A stretch of DNA of 64,000 bases from Amia ocellicauda. Lineage: Eukaryota; Chordata; Actinopteri; Amiiformes; Amiidae. The DNA is taken from NCBI RefSeq assembly GCF_036373705.1, contig NC_089856.1, forward strand, positions 129,001 to 193,000, written 5' to 3'. Shown piece by piece: positions 33,349 to 46,085 of the stretch. Each line of letters opens with the position of its first letter. The first letter of the stretch is position 1. Made by a program: the position numbers and the translations under genes. The notes under the pieces are model-generated. The model saw only the letters and a list, made by a program, of their open reading frames with translations, was not told the origin of the DNA and made no database searches.

Positions 33349-34247
33349 ATATATATATATATATATATATGACCACCTGCCTAATATTGTGTAGGTCCCC
33401 CTTTTGCCACCAAAACAGCCCTGACCCATCGAGGCATGGACTCCACTAGACCTCTGAAGGTGTGCTGTGGTATCTGGCACCAAGACGTTAGCAGCAGATC
33501 CTTTAAGTCCTGTAAGTTGCGAGGTGGGGCCTCCATGGATCGGACTTGTTTGTCCAGCACATCCCACAGATGCTCGATTGGATTGAGATCTGGGGAATTT
33601 GGAGGCCAAGTCAACACCTTGAACTCGTGATTCATCAGACCAGGCCACCTTCCTCCATTGCTCCGTGGTCCAGTTCTGATGCTCACGTGCCCATTGTAGG
33701 CGCTTTCGGCAGTGGACAGGGGTCAGCATGGGCACCCTGACTGGTCTGCGGCTATGCGGCCCCATACGCAACAAACTGCGATGCACTGTGTGTTCTGACA
33801 CCTTTCTATCAGAACCAGCATTCACTTTCTCAGCAATTTGAGCCACAGTAGCTCGTCTGTTGGATCTGACCACACGGGCCAGCCTTCGCTCCCCACGTGC
33901 ATCAATGAGCCTTGGCCGCCCAGGACCCTGTCGCCGGTTCACTGCTTTTCCTTCCTTAGACCACTTTTGATAGGTACTGACCACTGCAGACCGGGAACAC
34001 CCCACAAGAGCTGCAGTTTTGGAGATGCTCTGACCCAGTCATCTAGCCATCACAATTTGGCCCTTGTCAAAGTCGCTCAGATCCTTACACTTGCCCATTT
34101 TTCCTGCTTCTAACACATCAACTTTGAGGACAAAATGTTCACTTGCTGCCTAATATATCCCACCCACTGACATGCCATGATAACGAGATTATCAGTGTTA
34201 TTCACTTCACCTGTCAGTGGTCAAAATGTTATGGCTGATCGGTGTAG
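33349..34247 (-). mobile_element. Tc1/mariner transposon with deleted core
   Basis: The minus strand encodes the helix-turn-helix part of a Tc1 transposase (MGCSRSAVVSTYQKWSKEGK, GPGRPRLIDARGERRLARVV) and WTTEQWRKVAWSDESR, the first part of the DDE domain. The middle is deleted. Then VLTWPPNSPDLNPIEHLWDV and VRAVLVAKGGPTQY follow in a shifted frame. The right end TGTTATGGCTGATCGGTGTA is recognisable as the terminal repeat. The left end is replaced by a (TA)n run at 33349-33372. It inserted just past the CLPP polyadenylation site and is inactive. Confidence 0.88.
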
Positions 34248-34281
34248 ATACAAACACACGTACATACACACACACCTCTCT

Positions 34282-35130
34282 CAGATAGGTGACAAATTAA
34301 AGGAAAAACCCACATAAAGTGTCTCAGTGAGCTGTTGGGCACCACGAGCCCCAGAACAGCTTCAATGCTCTTGGCACAGATTGTACGAGTCTCTGGACTC
34401 TACTGGAGGGATGTACACCATTCTTCAAAAAGACATTCCCTCATTTGGGTTTTGATGATGGTGGTGGAGAGTGCTGTCTAACACGTCGGTCCACAATCTC
34501 CCATAGGTGTTCAGTTGGGTTGAGATCTGGTGACTGTGAAGGCCAGAGCATATGAGTCACATCATTTTCATGCTCATCACACCATTCAGTGACCCTCGTG
34601 CCCTGTGGATGGGCATTGTCATCCTGGAAGAGACCACTCCCATCAGAAATGTGTCACCACAGGATAAAGGTGATCACTCAGAATAACTGTGTCATGATTT
34701 CCAGTGACCCTTCACTCTAAGGGGACAAGTGGACCCAAACCATGCTAGGAAAATGCCCCCCACAGCGTAACAGAGCCTCCGGACCCCCTCACTGTAGGGG
34801 TCCAGCAGTCAGGCCTGTCCCGTTCTCTTGGTGTCCCACACATGCACTCGCCCACTTGTCCAGAACACGAGCCAGTTGAGCGTCTGTGTGACTGAAGCTC
34901 ATGTCATTCATGCCCCAATAATGACCCCTCATTCACAGTCACTTAGATCCTTTCCTCTTGCCATCTTGATCCAAAATGCAGGTCAGCTGGGCTTGCTCAG
35001 CATTTGTATACATGCACAGAGCATGATAGGATGTTAATTGCTTAATTGTATCATGCAGTACAGCTGTTTGGAGGCATCTGCATTCCTTATGTTCCTCCAC
35101 TCATTTATTTATTATGTGTTCTATATAGTT
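34282..35130 (-). mobile_element. Tc1/mariner-like element, second family (copy 1)
   Basis: Homologous along about 800 bases to 50054-51540. It starts CAGATAGGTGACAAATTAAAGG (terminal repeat). The minus strand carries degraded transposase sequence reading about [20 protein letters not shown], the second DDE acidic block. The right terminal repeat is eroded. Non-coding now. Confidence 0.78.
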
Positions 35131-35331
35131 AGGTGGATTGTGTGTGTCTATAGAAGATTGGGGGGCAGTTAGCCACTGCTCTGCTCATTCTGATGTAATT
35201 TGCTGCAGATTCCTGTGTCACCTTACCACACAGCTCTGACCAGTGGCCAGACTGTATTATTGCATCTGAGTTCATTATTAGTCGATTGAACAGTCATTGT
35301 CCGAAGCCATTATAAACTCCCTTGGGGCCGC

Positions 35332-35339
35332 TGACGTCA
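35332..35339. promoter_or_regulatory. Palindromic CRE upstream of SSX2IP-like gene
   Basis: TGACGTCA about 250 bases before the proposed ATG, with CCAAT-type words at 35420 and 35460, in a CpG-rich stretch. Confidence 0.55.
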
Positions 35340-35587
35340 CAGCCTCATGGGCAGTGGTTCCAGGTGACGGTCCGCGACTGTCGTGTCCCCCTACAGCTGC
35401 TCTAGTGCGGGTCAGGCGACCAATCTGCTGCCGTCTCTCTCACGATGTTGATCTCTCAGCCAATCGGAATGAGTTGCTTCTATCGCCGTGGAGTTTGAAC
35501 AGCAACGGGAGATCGACTACCTCAATAAAACCACCCGGACAGCAGCCAGTGCAGGACAGCCTCCGCCCGCCGCTGGCCGGCTCCCTC

Positions 35588-36684
35588 ATGACCCACCGGA
35601 CCAGCCCGCCGCTCTTCCGCCCGCCGGGGGCCACGCAGTGGCGCAGCACGGAGCCGCTCAGAGCCGGTATGGAGATCGACAGAGGAGAATCGCACTCGCT
35701 TCTGTCACAGCAATGAGCATGTTTGCTATTGTTACGATATTTAGTTTGAATTGATATGGCTTTAACGGCCTCAGAATAGTCATGTAATTAAACCATTTAA
35801 CACATTATGAAACCGGTATATATTGCGAACATGTATATTCATTTATATTGGAACTCCGTTCTAGGCGTGTTTCTTGGATGTAGCATTGTGCGATTGCTGA
35901 ACCAGTTATAATGCAGCACGTTACACATCTGCTAAAAAACAATGTATAGCAAAATTACCACAATTGCCACAATGCCCACTCCTCTGAGCAACTTTACATA
36001 TATACATCTGGTATACATGAGAGCCCAAAAAACACCCCTCACTTGTACTGTGCCTCAGGGCTTCCAGGGCAAACCAAGTCCCATCATGACTCTCTCTGGC
36101 TGGGCTGTGTCCCACTGTCCCTCGGTCCCAACCCAGCACTGACAGAAAGGGATTACACACGCACACGCACACTGTCCATGCCCGTAGCCAGGGGGGGTTT
36201 GGGTAGTTCGAACGACCCCCTCACTGCCAAAGGTCCAGAATTTAAGTCCTTTTTTTTGTATTCATTAATCATGCTTTACAGGAGTATTACATGCGCAGCC
36301 AGGGCTGGCCCTATCGGCGGAATAGGCAAATGCTAACTGACTGCGATGCAGGGGGCACCAGTTAAAATCTTGCCTAGGGCACCAAATTGGTCAGGGCCGG
36401 CCCTGTGCGCAGCAACTGACGTTATGCACTCATAGCAAAATTGGTGAGGCCAACGACATCCAGCTGGATAGTGAGTATGGGGCGAAAAGAGCAGGAGAGA
36501 CGGGAGAGAAAGCAGGCAGCAGCGTCATTGTCGCAGAATATTGAACACATGTTCAAAAAGACTGCCAAACAGGGTAAGGTTGTTATATTTACTACCTAAC
36601 CTAACAGTTGAGATGGCTAACACTAACTACATGCTAGCTAACAGTCGTCAACCCCACAGGAGCAGAATGCAGCTAATGTTTTTA

Positions 36685-36728
<44 letters not shown>

Positions 36729-36936
36729 TGTGTCTGTCAGGATTACGCAAAAACTACAAGACCGATTTTCTCAAAACTCAGTGGAGGGGTATAGCATGGG
36801 TCAAGGAAGAACACAGTAAATTCTGACCATTATCCATCCAGTGGAACTAGCTAGCTACAGTGACCGATTCGGAAGGTTTTTACCCTGAATGTGTGTGATG
36901 TGTGTGATGTGTGTTCCTCTGTGTCGGCTCTCCATT

Positions 36937-36983
<47 letters not shown>

Positions 36984-39900
36984 TTGGACTGAAAAAGGTG
37001 GAACATCATGGAAAGCAATTTGACAACATTGTAGTAAATATTTTCGGTGCATCAAAAAACGTGCTCGTTAAGATACCAGCAGACAAGCTAATCCAGCACA
37101 AATTAGTGCATAAAAAGTCACCAAAATGAAGTATTTGAACCTCATAATTAAATACAAAATGAGGGGAAAAACTGCAAAAAGGTCCACTTTTTGAAAAAAG
37201 AACCCCCCTTCCACTAGGCTGGCTACGGGCCTGCTGTCACCTACTCAACTCTCATGCTTCTCTTCACCTGCGTACCTGCTGCGTACCTGTGTCCAGCTGC
37301 ATAAACCAGCCCAACTCCCTCTCTGTCGCCCTCTTCCTCTCTCCTGCAGTGTCCACGATGATGGAGTCCACACGCTGGCCAACGGACTCTGAGCTCGACT
37401 CCAGGTCACCAGGTACGTTACTGCGATGAGAGAGGCTGGGAGGTCAGAGAGGCTGGGGGCTGTGACGTGTCTCTGTCTCCGCAGGGCTGCAGGACACCTT
37501 CAGTATCGACTCTCCATGCAGCCCCCCCCACACTGACCGGCTCTACAGTGCCTTCTCCTGGACAGACAGGGAGCAGCAGCGTCTCGAGCTCTTTCTCTGC
37601 GTCAGTGCAAGGCTGTCTGTGTGTCTGTCTGTCTGTCTGCAGTCTGTGTGTCCCCCAGCATTCTCTGTGTCTCTGTCTGTCTGTCGGTGTCCTGTGCAGG
37701 GCATCAGGGTTCCCCTCCTCAGTGTCAGTGAGCCGCAGGTCTCTGTGTCCCCTAGGAGACCGCAGCACTGGGGCTGCCCTCCGTGTGTGAGGGGGAACAG
37801 GGCCGAACGAGCTCCTCTGTGGTGGTCTTGCTGAACTGCGCCTGGTCCCTGCTCACCCTGCACCAGCAGACCCGGACCAGACTGAGACAGGCGGAGAGAG
37901 AGAGAGAGCGAATGGACACCCTGAGGGTGAGAGAGCGAGAGAGAGTGCGCAAGTGGAAACCCTGAGGGTGAGAGAGGCGTAGGGGAGTCTGAATTGCCTA
38001 CAGGCTCACGGTTTCTGTGTCAATGACCCCCCAGGAGAAGCTGCAGGAGAGGGATGTCCATGTCGCTGCACTGCAGGACAGCCTGAGGACGCTGCGGGAG
38101 CAGAACTCGGAGCTGCACAGCTCTCTGAGGGCGGAGAGGGAGCAGGTGGGCAGGGAGCTGCACTGGGCTGTGTGTAGAACAGGAAGCTGAGTGAATAATC
38201 ACTGTGTCTCTGTCTGCGGCAGTGTGTGCGGCTGCGGTCCCGGGACACCCAGCAGGCCGCGGAGCTGAGGCGACGGGAGCAGCAGTGCCAGAGATTGAAG
38301 GACAGAGTGACACAGCTGACAGATGGACAGAGGGACAGGAGAGCCAGTGAGAGACGGAGACATTATTATTTTTTTATTATTATTTTTATTTCTTGGCAGA
38401 CGTAATTGCAAAAATACAGAGAATTACAAGGCATCAATCATTACAAGTTACAACGTAGATATAAAATACAAAATACATTTTACAGATTCCAATTTACAAT
38501 TTACACAAGTACAGTAAGAGACTACCTACATCCTGGACGGTGAAAGCTAAGTGCTGTCAAGATGTAGGGTTACAGACGAGGGCTACGGGAAAGGGAGCAA
38601 GGGGGAAAACAATCAAGAAGGGATAGAGGACTAATATTACAAGTGCTGTCGGAAGAGATGCGTCTTGAGTAAGTGCCGGAATGAGGTCAAGGACTCTGCT
38701 GTTTTGACTTCAGTGGACAGGTTGTTCCACCACTAAGGGTCCAGGGATGAGAAGGAGCGGGCTCTGGAGGAGGGAGAGTGGAGAGGAGGCAGAGTTAGCC
38801 TTCTGGCACTGGAGGAGCGCAGTGGTCTGGAGGGGATGTATGGAGAGACGAGTGACTGAAGGTATCTTGGTGCAGTGTGGTCAAGACAGCGGTAGGTGAG
38901 GGTCAAAGTCTTGAACTGAATGCGTGCCAGTTTTGGGAGCCAGTGGAAGGAGCGGAGCAGTGGAGTAGCATGTGCGAATCGTGGCAGAGAGAATACCAGA
39001 CAAGCTGCAGAGTTCTGGATGAGCTGGAGTGGGCGGGTAGTGGATGCAGGCAGGCCGGCCAGGAGGGAGTTGCAGTAGTCCAGGTGGGAGAGGACCAGTG
39101 ACTGGACGAGTAGCTGAGTCGAGTAGTTGGTGAGGAAGGGAGGATCGAGGGTGACTCCTAGATTTTTAGCGGAAGAAGAAGGAGAGAGTATGGTGGATTC
39201 CAAGGGGATCGAGATGGGGAGGTCAGCAGAAGGTGAGGAAGAGTGGGGGGAAAAAGATCTGATTTGGAGAGGTTGAGCTTGAGGTGGTGCGAGTGCATCC
39301 AGGTGGAAATGGCAGACAAGCAGGAAGAGATGCGTGAGGGGATGAGAGGGTCAGAAGAGGGGAAAATACGGGAAGATCTGGGCATCATCAGCATAGAAGT
39401 GGTAGGAGAAGCCATGGGAAGCGATGAGGGGGCCCAGGGAGAGAGTGTAGAGTGAGAACAGGAGCGGGCCCAGGACGGAGCCTTGTGAAACACATGTGAG
39501 GAGAGGTTGAGGGGTGGATGAGGAGCCTCGCCATGTCACTTGGTAGGACCGGTCGCTGAGGTAGGAGGAGAACCAGGTGAGAGCAGTCCCAGAGATCCCA
39601 AGGTCAGTGAGGCAGGAGAGGAGGATGGAGTGATCAACGGTGTCAAATGCTGCAGAGAGGTCAAGGAGGATGAGGACTGAGGAGAGGGAGGCTGCCCGAG
39701 CGCAGCTGAGGGAGTCAGTGACAGCCAGGAGAGCCGTTTCAGTGGAGTGAGCTGTGCGGAATCCAGATTGCAGAGGATCAAGGAGTGAGTGTTGGAACAG
39801 AAAATCCGAGAGCTGACGGTGGACCGCCCGCTCGAGAGTCTTGGAGAGGAAGGGAGGTAGGGAGACAGGGCGATAGTTCTGAGGAGAGGTGACATCAAGG

Positions 39901-42119
39901 GTTGGTTTCTTGAGCAGTGGGATGACGGCAGCTTGTTTAAATGCAGAGGGGAAACCGCCAGAGAGGAGTGAGGAGTTGAGGAGGGAGGAGATGAAAGGGA
40001 GATCAGGAGCGGTTGCTTGGAAGAGACAAGAAGGGAGAGGGTCCAGGTCACATGTTGTGGGTTTGTGACGTAGGAGGAGAGCAGAAACTTCAGCATCTGA
40101 GAGAGGTGAGAATGAAGAAAAGGAAGTTAGGTCGGTGGGAGGTTTCGGTGTGATGGGAGATGAAGGTGGAGTATTGAAGAGCCTGCGGATGACATGCACA
40201 CACGCGCACACTGACATTGACAGACACAGAGACGCACAGAGCTGAGCACGCTGCCGGACACGCAGACACTGCTGGACCCGTAGATGCATGGACCTCAACA
40301 GGCTGACTTTGCTGTTCGTCTCTCTGCAGCCATTGAACTCCTGAACCCACTGCCTCGGCCGGAGGGCAGGAGAGTCCCCTGCAGGGCGGGCAGAGCCAAC
40401 ACCCGGTGCGTGCGCGTGCGTGCGTGTGCGTGTGTTTGTTTGCAAGAGTGTTGTGGTCAGTCTGCTGCTCTCTGTTGCCCATGCAGGCGGGAGGAGGCGC
40501 TGCAGCGGCTGCTGGAGGCGGGGCAGGCGGAGCTGCAGGGGGCGGAGTCTCGCAGTCACCGCCTCGCTGGCCTGCTGGCCGGACTGAGCCGAGACATGGG
40601 CGGCCTGCTGTGCCGGGGCGGGGTGAGCACTGCGCTGGGGGGGGTGAGAGGAGAGGCAGAGTGAGTGAGTGAGTCCGTCTGCCCTCCGTCTCCTGCAGGC
40701 GGCCCTGGACGATGTGGAGGCTGGGGGGGAGGGTCCAGATTGGGAGCAGCTGGTCCAATCAGAGGCAGATCTGGGGGACCATGTGACTGGGGGCGTGGTG
40801 CGGCTGTGGAGCAGCGTGAGGACATACCTAGAGGAGCTGCCGACACACGGTAATAACACGCTACATGCCACTGACACCGTTACACTAGACGCTTTCCTTT
40901 GATGCAGTTGTAGCGCACCGCACGTGCAGCCAGGAGTCAGTGACGTCTGTGTGTCTGCGCAGGCTTTTCCTCAGTGCCCATGGGTACAGACCAAGAGAAG
41001 CAGCTGGCGCAGCTGCAGGTGGAACTGGATCGCAGTCACCAGCTGATCCGGCTGCAGCAGGAGCTCCTGCAGGTAAACACCGGCACCGTGGGGTCAGTAC
41101 CAGCTGCACCACGTACCCTCTATTGCACAGCCTTGAACGGTCCTGGGAAAGGGCATCTGCTAAATATAATGATGCCTGTTCTCTCTCTCTCAGGAGAGCG
41201 TCTCTCCTGCTCTCCCCTCCTCCCTCGCTCACTGTTACCACCTGGAGGAGTGGGAGCGGCTCCGGGCCGAGAGGACGGAGCTTGACTCTCAGCGGCGCAG
41301 ATTCCAGGAGGAAAGGCAGAGATTCACCGAGGCTGCCATCCGATTGGGCCACGAGGTGAGGAGGAGGAGTCACTGAAGACCCCAGCTGGTCTCTGTCTGT
41401 CTGTCTGGTCCATCCACCATCTGTCTGTCCATCTCTCTGCGCTGATCCTCCCTCTCTCTCTCTGTCTCAGCGCTGTCAGTTCGACCAGCAGAGGGCGTCT
41501 GTCCTGCAGCAGCAGTTCCTCAGTCTTTCGCCCAGCCCCCGTGGTGAGAATCCCCCACTGATTGTGTTTCCTGTGTTTCCTGTGTCTCCTGTGTCTGCTG
41601 TGTGTGTCAGGCTGTCTGTGTTGCAGGTCTGGATCAGGAGACCCCCTCTCGCTCTGGCCGGGCTGCAGCCTCCTCCCCGGGGTCAGCAGTCGTGCCCTGG
41701 CTCAGCCGGGCCGCAGTCTGCACCCCAAGCACCCCAGAACTGTACCGCTCTCTGAGACTGCAGCTCCCCACCAGGTCAGACACTGACACTTGCACACACA
41801 GAGACGCACATACACTGATGCATGTTTACACAGACACACACTCACACTGACATGCTCACTGAGACTTACTCAAACAGACACCAAAACACTCACGCACACT
41901 GACACGCACACACAGAGACACACACACACACCCTGACATGCTCACAGACTGACGCATGCACACACACACACACACACACACACGCAGAGTCCGTATGCAT
42001 GATCCCGCCCAATTTCCAGTGCTCTCTCTTTCAGGGAAAGCCCAGCTGGGGCAGAGCGCTGGGCCCTGGGGGGGGCGAGAGGACAGTACCCCCCCTCAGA
42101 CCTGGACTTCTCTTTCTGA
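35588..42119 (+). CDS. SSX2IP/ADIP-like coiled-coil protein
   Basis: SSX2IP (ADIP, Msd1) is a coiled-coil protein of adherens junctions and centriolar satellites that anchors microtubules. Fourteen exons join in phase: 35588-35666, 37350-37412, 37485-37600, 37756-37926, 38035-38145, 38223-38346, 40330-40405, 40487-40622, 40699-40849, 40963-41072, 41194-41355, 41471-41543, 41627-41774, 42035-42119. Landmarks shared with human SSX2IP are [22 protein letters not shown] then [17 protein letters not shown]; a long Gln/Arg/Glu coiled coil; and the best-conserved block [20 protein letters not shown] then [19 protein letters not shown]. The first exon ([14 protein letters not shown]) is inferred from its donor phase; if it is non-coding, translation starts at MMESTRW. 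Intron 6 carries an L2 LINE and intron 1 a hAT-like element. The protein is diverged enough to be a paralogue of SSX2IP rather than its 1:1 orthologue. Confidence 0.85.
36177..37233. mobile_element. hAT-like non-autonomous DNA transposon
   Basis: Ends GCCCGTAGCCAGGGGGGG (36180) and GGCTGGCTACGGGC (37217-37230) form terminal inverted repeats inside CA..TG-type borders. Inner sequence near both ends fits a fish hAT family. 36478-36575 may be a remnant of an N-terminal coding exon. Two (GT)n tracts (36689-36727, 36940-36979) lie inside. The pentamer CTGTC flanks both ends, shorter than the 8-bp duplication expected for hAT. It lies in intron 1 of the SSX2IP-like gene. Confidence 0.6.
38365..40195 (-). 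mobile_element. L2-clade LINE, 5'-truncated
   Basis: Antisense insertion in intron 6 of the SSX2IP-like gene. The minus strand encodes a largely continuous reverse transcriptase. Blocks in order are [91 protein letters not shown] and catalytic FYADDAQIF. After that the frame shifts, and the C-terminal domain reads [20 protein letters not shown] to about 38733. The 3' UTR and tail (rc of CGTCTGCCAAGAA) end at 38365-38400. No endonuclease domain remains, so it is immobile. Better preserved than the copy at 5.3 kb. Confidence 0.92.
41955..41990. repeat. (AC)n microsatellite
   Basis: CA repeats in the last intron of the SSX2IP-like gene, within a longer CA-rich tract (41785-41990). Confidence 0.9.
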
Positions 42120-42247
42120 AGAGGGAGAGAGCAGCCAAACCCCCACCACCTGCCTGTCCCGTCCCCCGTCCCGCCAGCTAGGTGGCGTCCCTGCAGCACC
42201 GATCTCTGGCTGCTTTTTCACTGTCGTTTGATTTTAATATTAAAACG

Positions 42248-42253
42248 AATAAA
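42248..42253 (+). terminator. Polyadenylation signal of SSX2IP-like gene
   Basis: AATAAA about 130 bases after the stop codon at 42119. Confidence 0.7.
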
Positions 42254-42259
42254 GATGTG

Positions 42260-44270
42260 ACTGACGGCCGTGTCGCTGTGGAACTGATCGAGGGGCTGAA
42301 CTCTCATAATAAAGGTTTTTGCGATTCAAGCTGCCCTATATTATTCAACGCTCTGAATAAAATAGCCATCTGTTCTCTTAACAGCCTGACTCCAAAAGGC
42401 TTTGCAGAGACTGGTGAATAGGACACCCGCCTACACCCCCCCACCTGCACACAGCAGCACCAGCTGCAAAACACCAGTAGAGGGACACAAAGCCCAACAA
42501 GCCCCCGACACCAAGCAGTGCCAGGGCCCCAACATTGCAGGACCCAGCTTCCATGACCTCGTACAGCTGCCCAAGCGCAGGAAAGCCTCCGATTTAGTCT
42601 GATTTTCATGTGAAGACACTCGGGGTGACCGGGAGAGCTGAGTGCGCTGTATGAGCTGCCAGTGGACTCGGGGAAGGATGGCTTTGAATTGAATGCCTGG
42701 AACATTGTTCTGCTGAAACACGGTCATTTCAGTGACCGGACTCTCGGCGCTCCTCCTGTTATCAGTGCACTGTGGTGATGCTGTGTTGCTTTTCAATACA
42801 CAGAACTTTACTTTCTTAAAAAGAATGTGGGTAAAAAAAAGACACTAACTGTCCCTTCTGTAATGTAGGAGACTGTTTTCATCTGGAATTAAAACTCAAA
42901 TGGAATTTAGTTTTAATCAGACATTAAAACATGTCATACAGTTAATGGGAATATTGTTTTATCCCTTACATTCTTCATTTCTCCGTTGTGTTTAAATTTG
43001 CATTAAGCCCAATTTCTTAGCTAGTGGAGTCAAAAGATATTGAAATATTCACATTGTTTTATTTATTTATTTGTATTTCATTGTTAAGGATTCATATGAA
43101 AGTAAATGTACATGCATCTGACCAGGTGGAAATGAAATCATTACTTTATATTTGATTAATCTGTTCTTGTTAATTGTGGTTAGTAACAAAATCCGCTGTC
43201 CCTCAGATTAGTGTTTGAACTTGGGGAAATCACACTGGGCAGCCTCCTGCGATTCGTGCTGATTAAGGGCTATTAATGGTTAACAAAACAAGAGTTTCAC
43301 GAGCCTCTTTATTCTCCTTTCAGGTTGTGTTCTGGTTCGAATCACGTAGATCAAGGGGATTAACACAAGACATTCTGCAAGAGGCTTTGATCGGTACTTG
43401 AGTTGAATAAACAAAGGCCTGACTTTATTCGATAGTATTTCTTCCGAGTTATGTATTTTTTATCGTTTTTACCAATAAACATTATATTTGTAGCTTTTAA
43501 TAGGTGTTCATATTTTAATTAACTTGATTTACAATAGCAAAATTACAATTCATTTTGTAGAAGCATTGAGGACATTCAGTAGCTTGTAAGAGTTACATGA
43601 GACAATCAGGAAAGTGGCGAAAATGTAGCTGATTGGATCATCACTGTCTCTGATCACAAGAATGTAGGCTGATCAAAGCGTGTTTCTGTTCTGGTTGATA
43701 AAAGATCTGCTGATAACGTTGAATTCAATGTAAGATCAATGAATGTCCTTAGCCTGTGAATTGAAAATGAAGCAGTTTTGCTAAGGGTCAAACAGCGCAT
43801 TAACTATCTTTTTTTGAACATCTGGACTCTATATTTTGAATATTGTGCCATAACTCATCGCTGATTGGCTGTTGGTGACGCCTGTCTCTCACAGAAATAT
43901 GCTTCACAAGAACACACCCACAATTGTGATTGGCTGATTCACTCTTAATTACACGGTAATATCGTACATTTGAACACGTTTTGTAATATTAATCTGAAGA
44001 GGCTTCACATATCTGGCAACATTGACTGTGCTGTACTATAATTTAGGCGGCAAAACGAATGAAACAACACTACAAATTCCAGAGTTCCCTGCACCCCAGG
44101 ATATGCCAGCGAGTAGGCGAGTTCATTATGAAAGGAAGGGGAGTACTTAAATTGGTTTAAGCAGATATCAATATTATAAATAACACATATTTTAAACATG
44201 TCATAAAATATACACATATAATAAGTTGTTTTCTCCATCTGATGTTTACAGACCCCAGAGTTAGCAATGG
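42260..44270. other. Intergenic AT-rich DNA
   Basis: 42,260-42,780 has moderate GC and short ORFs without family character. 42,800-44,250 is AT-rich with no recognised element. Confidence 0.35.
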
Positions 44271-44479
44271 CGGGAGAATAGACACCCCCTGCTCAGGACT
44301 GCAGTGGGTCACGCTGGTTCCCGCCAAGTAGAGGAGGACACGCTCCGGAGCACGTGAGTGTGCCGTTTGACGAGCGCGCGGTTAAACCGCAATGTGGCTT
44401 ACAGGCCGCGTGCGTGACGTGCGGGACAAGCACAGGGTCCCACTGCAACCCGGGGACTGCTCAGACGCGGCCCTGACCG

Positions 44480-44735
44480 CCCGGTGTTGTGTTGTGTTGT
44501 GTGGTGTTGCTGTATGATGTGTAGATTTTGGATGTGTTGTGTTGTGTTGAGTTTGGATGTGTTGTGTTGCTGTGTTGTGTTGCTTTATGATGTATTGAGT
44601 TTGGGTGTGTTGTGTTGCTTTGTGATGTGTTGAGTTTGGGTGTGTTAAGTTGAGATGTGTTGTGTTGCTTTATGATGTGTTGAGTTTGGGTGTGTTGAGT
44701 TGAGATGTGTTGAGTTGTGTTGTGGTGTCCGGGCT
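44480..44735. repeat. TGTTG-rich minisatellite
   Basis: Tandem TTTATGATGTGTTGAGTTTG and GGTGTGTTGTGTTGC units of about 35-55 bases. It follows a CpG-rich patch at 44330-44480. Confidence 0.8.
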
Positions 44736-44997
44736 GTAACTGTCAGTTGGTTTCGGCGCAGTCCACAGTGCAGTGTGTGATTTGGTTGCTTTAGACAAAA
44801 TCCCACTAAGACGAACACATTGTAAACTGTGACAGTCAGCCCCATTTTGTGCAGCGCTTCAGAAGAGGCTGTAAATTGACTGAAAGTTATATTTGGTTTG
44901 TTTTCGGGTTATTCTTTGTACTCAGTATTGCACAGCATTGAAGTGTGAGATTAGGGTTAGACTCGGAGTGTGCTGTGTTGTGTAGAGCGAACACGTG

Positions 44998-45030
44998 TGA
45001 CGTCACAAGTACCTGTCGCCGCCATCTTGG
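44998..45030. promoter_or_regulatory. CRE plus YY1 motif, probable BRME1 promoter
   Basis: TGACGTCA (44998-45005) is followed by GCCGCCATCTTG (45018-45029, YY1 in reverse). It lies about 1.1 kb before the BRME1 coding start. A non-coding first exon ending near 45110 (AAAAGTGAGACG) is possible. Confidence 0.5.
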
Positions 45031-46085
45031 CAGACGAGCGCAGCGATTCACAGTCGACGGTCTGAGTCTGCTGTGCGCTTAGAGTGTGTGCGACTCAACA
45101 GTCAAAAGTGAGACGTGTTCAGACTCATATTTATTTCTGTAAAAAAGCTGGTTTGCAATTTACCATGTCAAATATTGCAATCAACTCCTCCTATCTAGAA
45201 ATTCAAGTTTCTTTGATTTGAAAACATTATATATATCATGTGTCATCACTATTTATTATGCATTCACTATGTTTAAACTATTAACTGTTATTCTGTCAGG
45301 TTCCAATCTCGATTCTATAAAAAAGTGTTTATTAAACTATTTTTAATAATTATTATCAGTATTGCTTACGTTTTGTGAAGCATTCAGTGTAAATCCACAT
45401 CAGCTGCACATTTATACATTGTGATCAGGATCTGCACTGCTCTCTAATCATTGATCGTTTATGCATCGTACCGCCATGATCCTGATCAGCTCGCCAAATA
45501 CCCCTTGAAATGATCCAGATTCATATAAATAAATACAACATGTATAGCACAAATATGGTTGCATTTGTTTATTCAATAATGAAAACTTTATCATATTGAG
45601 CCTGACTCTTATCATATTGACCAGTGTAGATCCAAACTAGCATAATCATCCAAATTCAAGGCAAGTTGCAGACAAGGTAAATTAAAAACAAAATGATGAG
45701 TCAACACATATTGACATAATTAAAATGAAAGCAACAGTAACAATATAACATGCACAACTGGTATTCTTTAAGCAGTCATTAATCATATATATTAATTTGT
45801 CTGATTGTCGGTTTTCAGGATAATTTGGCAGTTTTTATCTTAGCATTGGTCACAGATTTAAGCTCTTTTTCTTTTGAAGCCTCTAACTGTCTGCAGTCAG
45901 GGCAGGAGTTGTCTACCAAGATGGTGGTGGCCTGAAAGTAGGCCACGTAACCATGGGTTGTCACTGTGTTGTGACAGTGTTGTGTTGTGACTGTGCTGTG
46001 TTGTATTGTGATGTGTCGTGACTGTTGTGTTGTATTGCGATGTGTTGTGACTTGTGTTGTATTGCGATCTCTTTCCAGGCACGCA

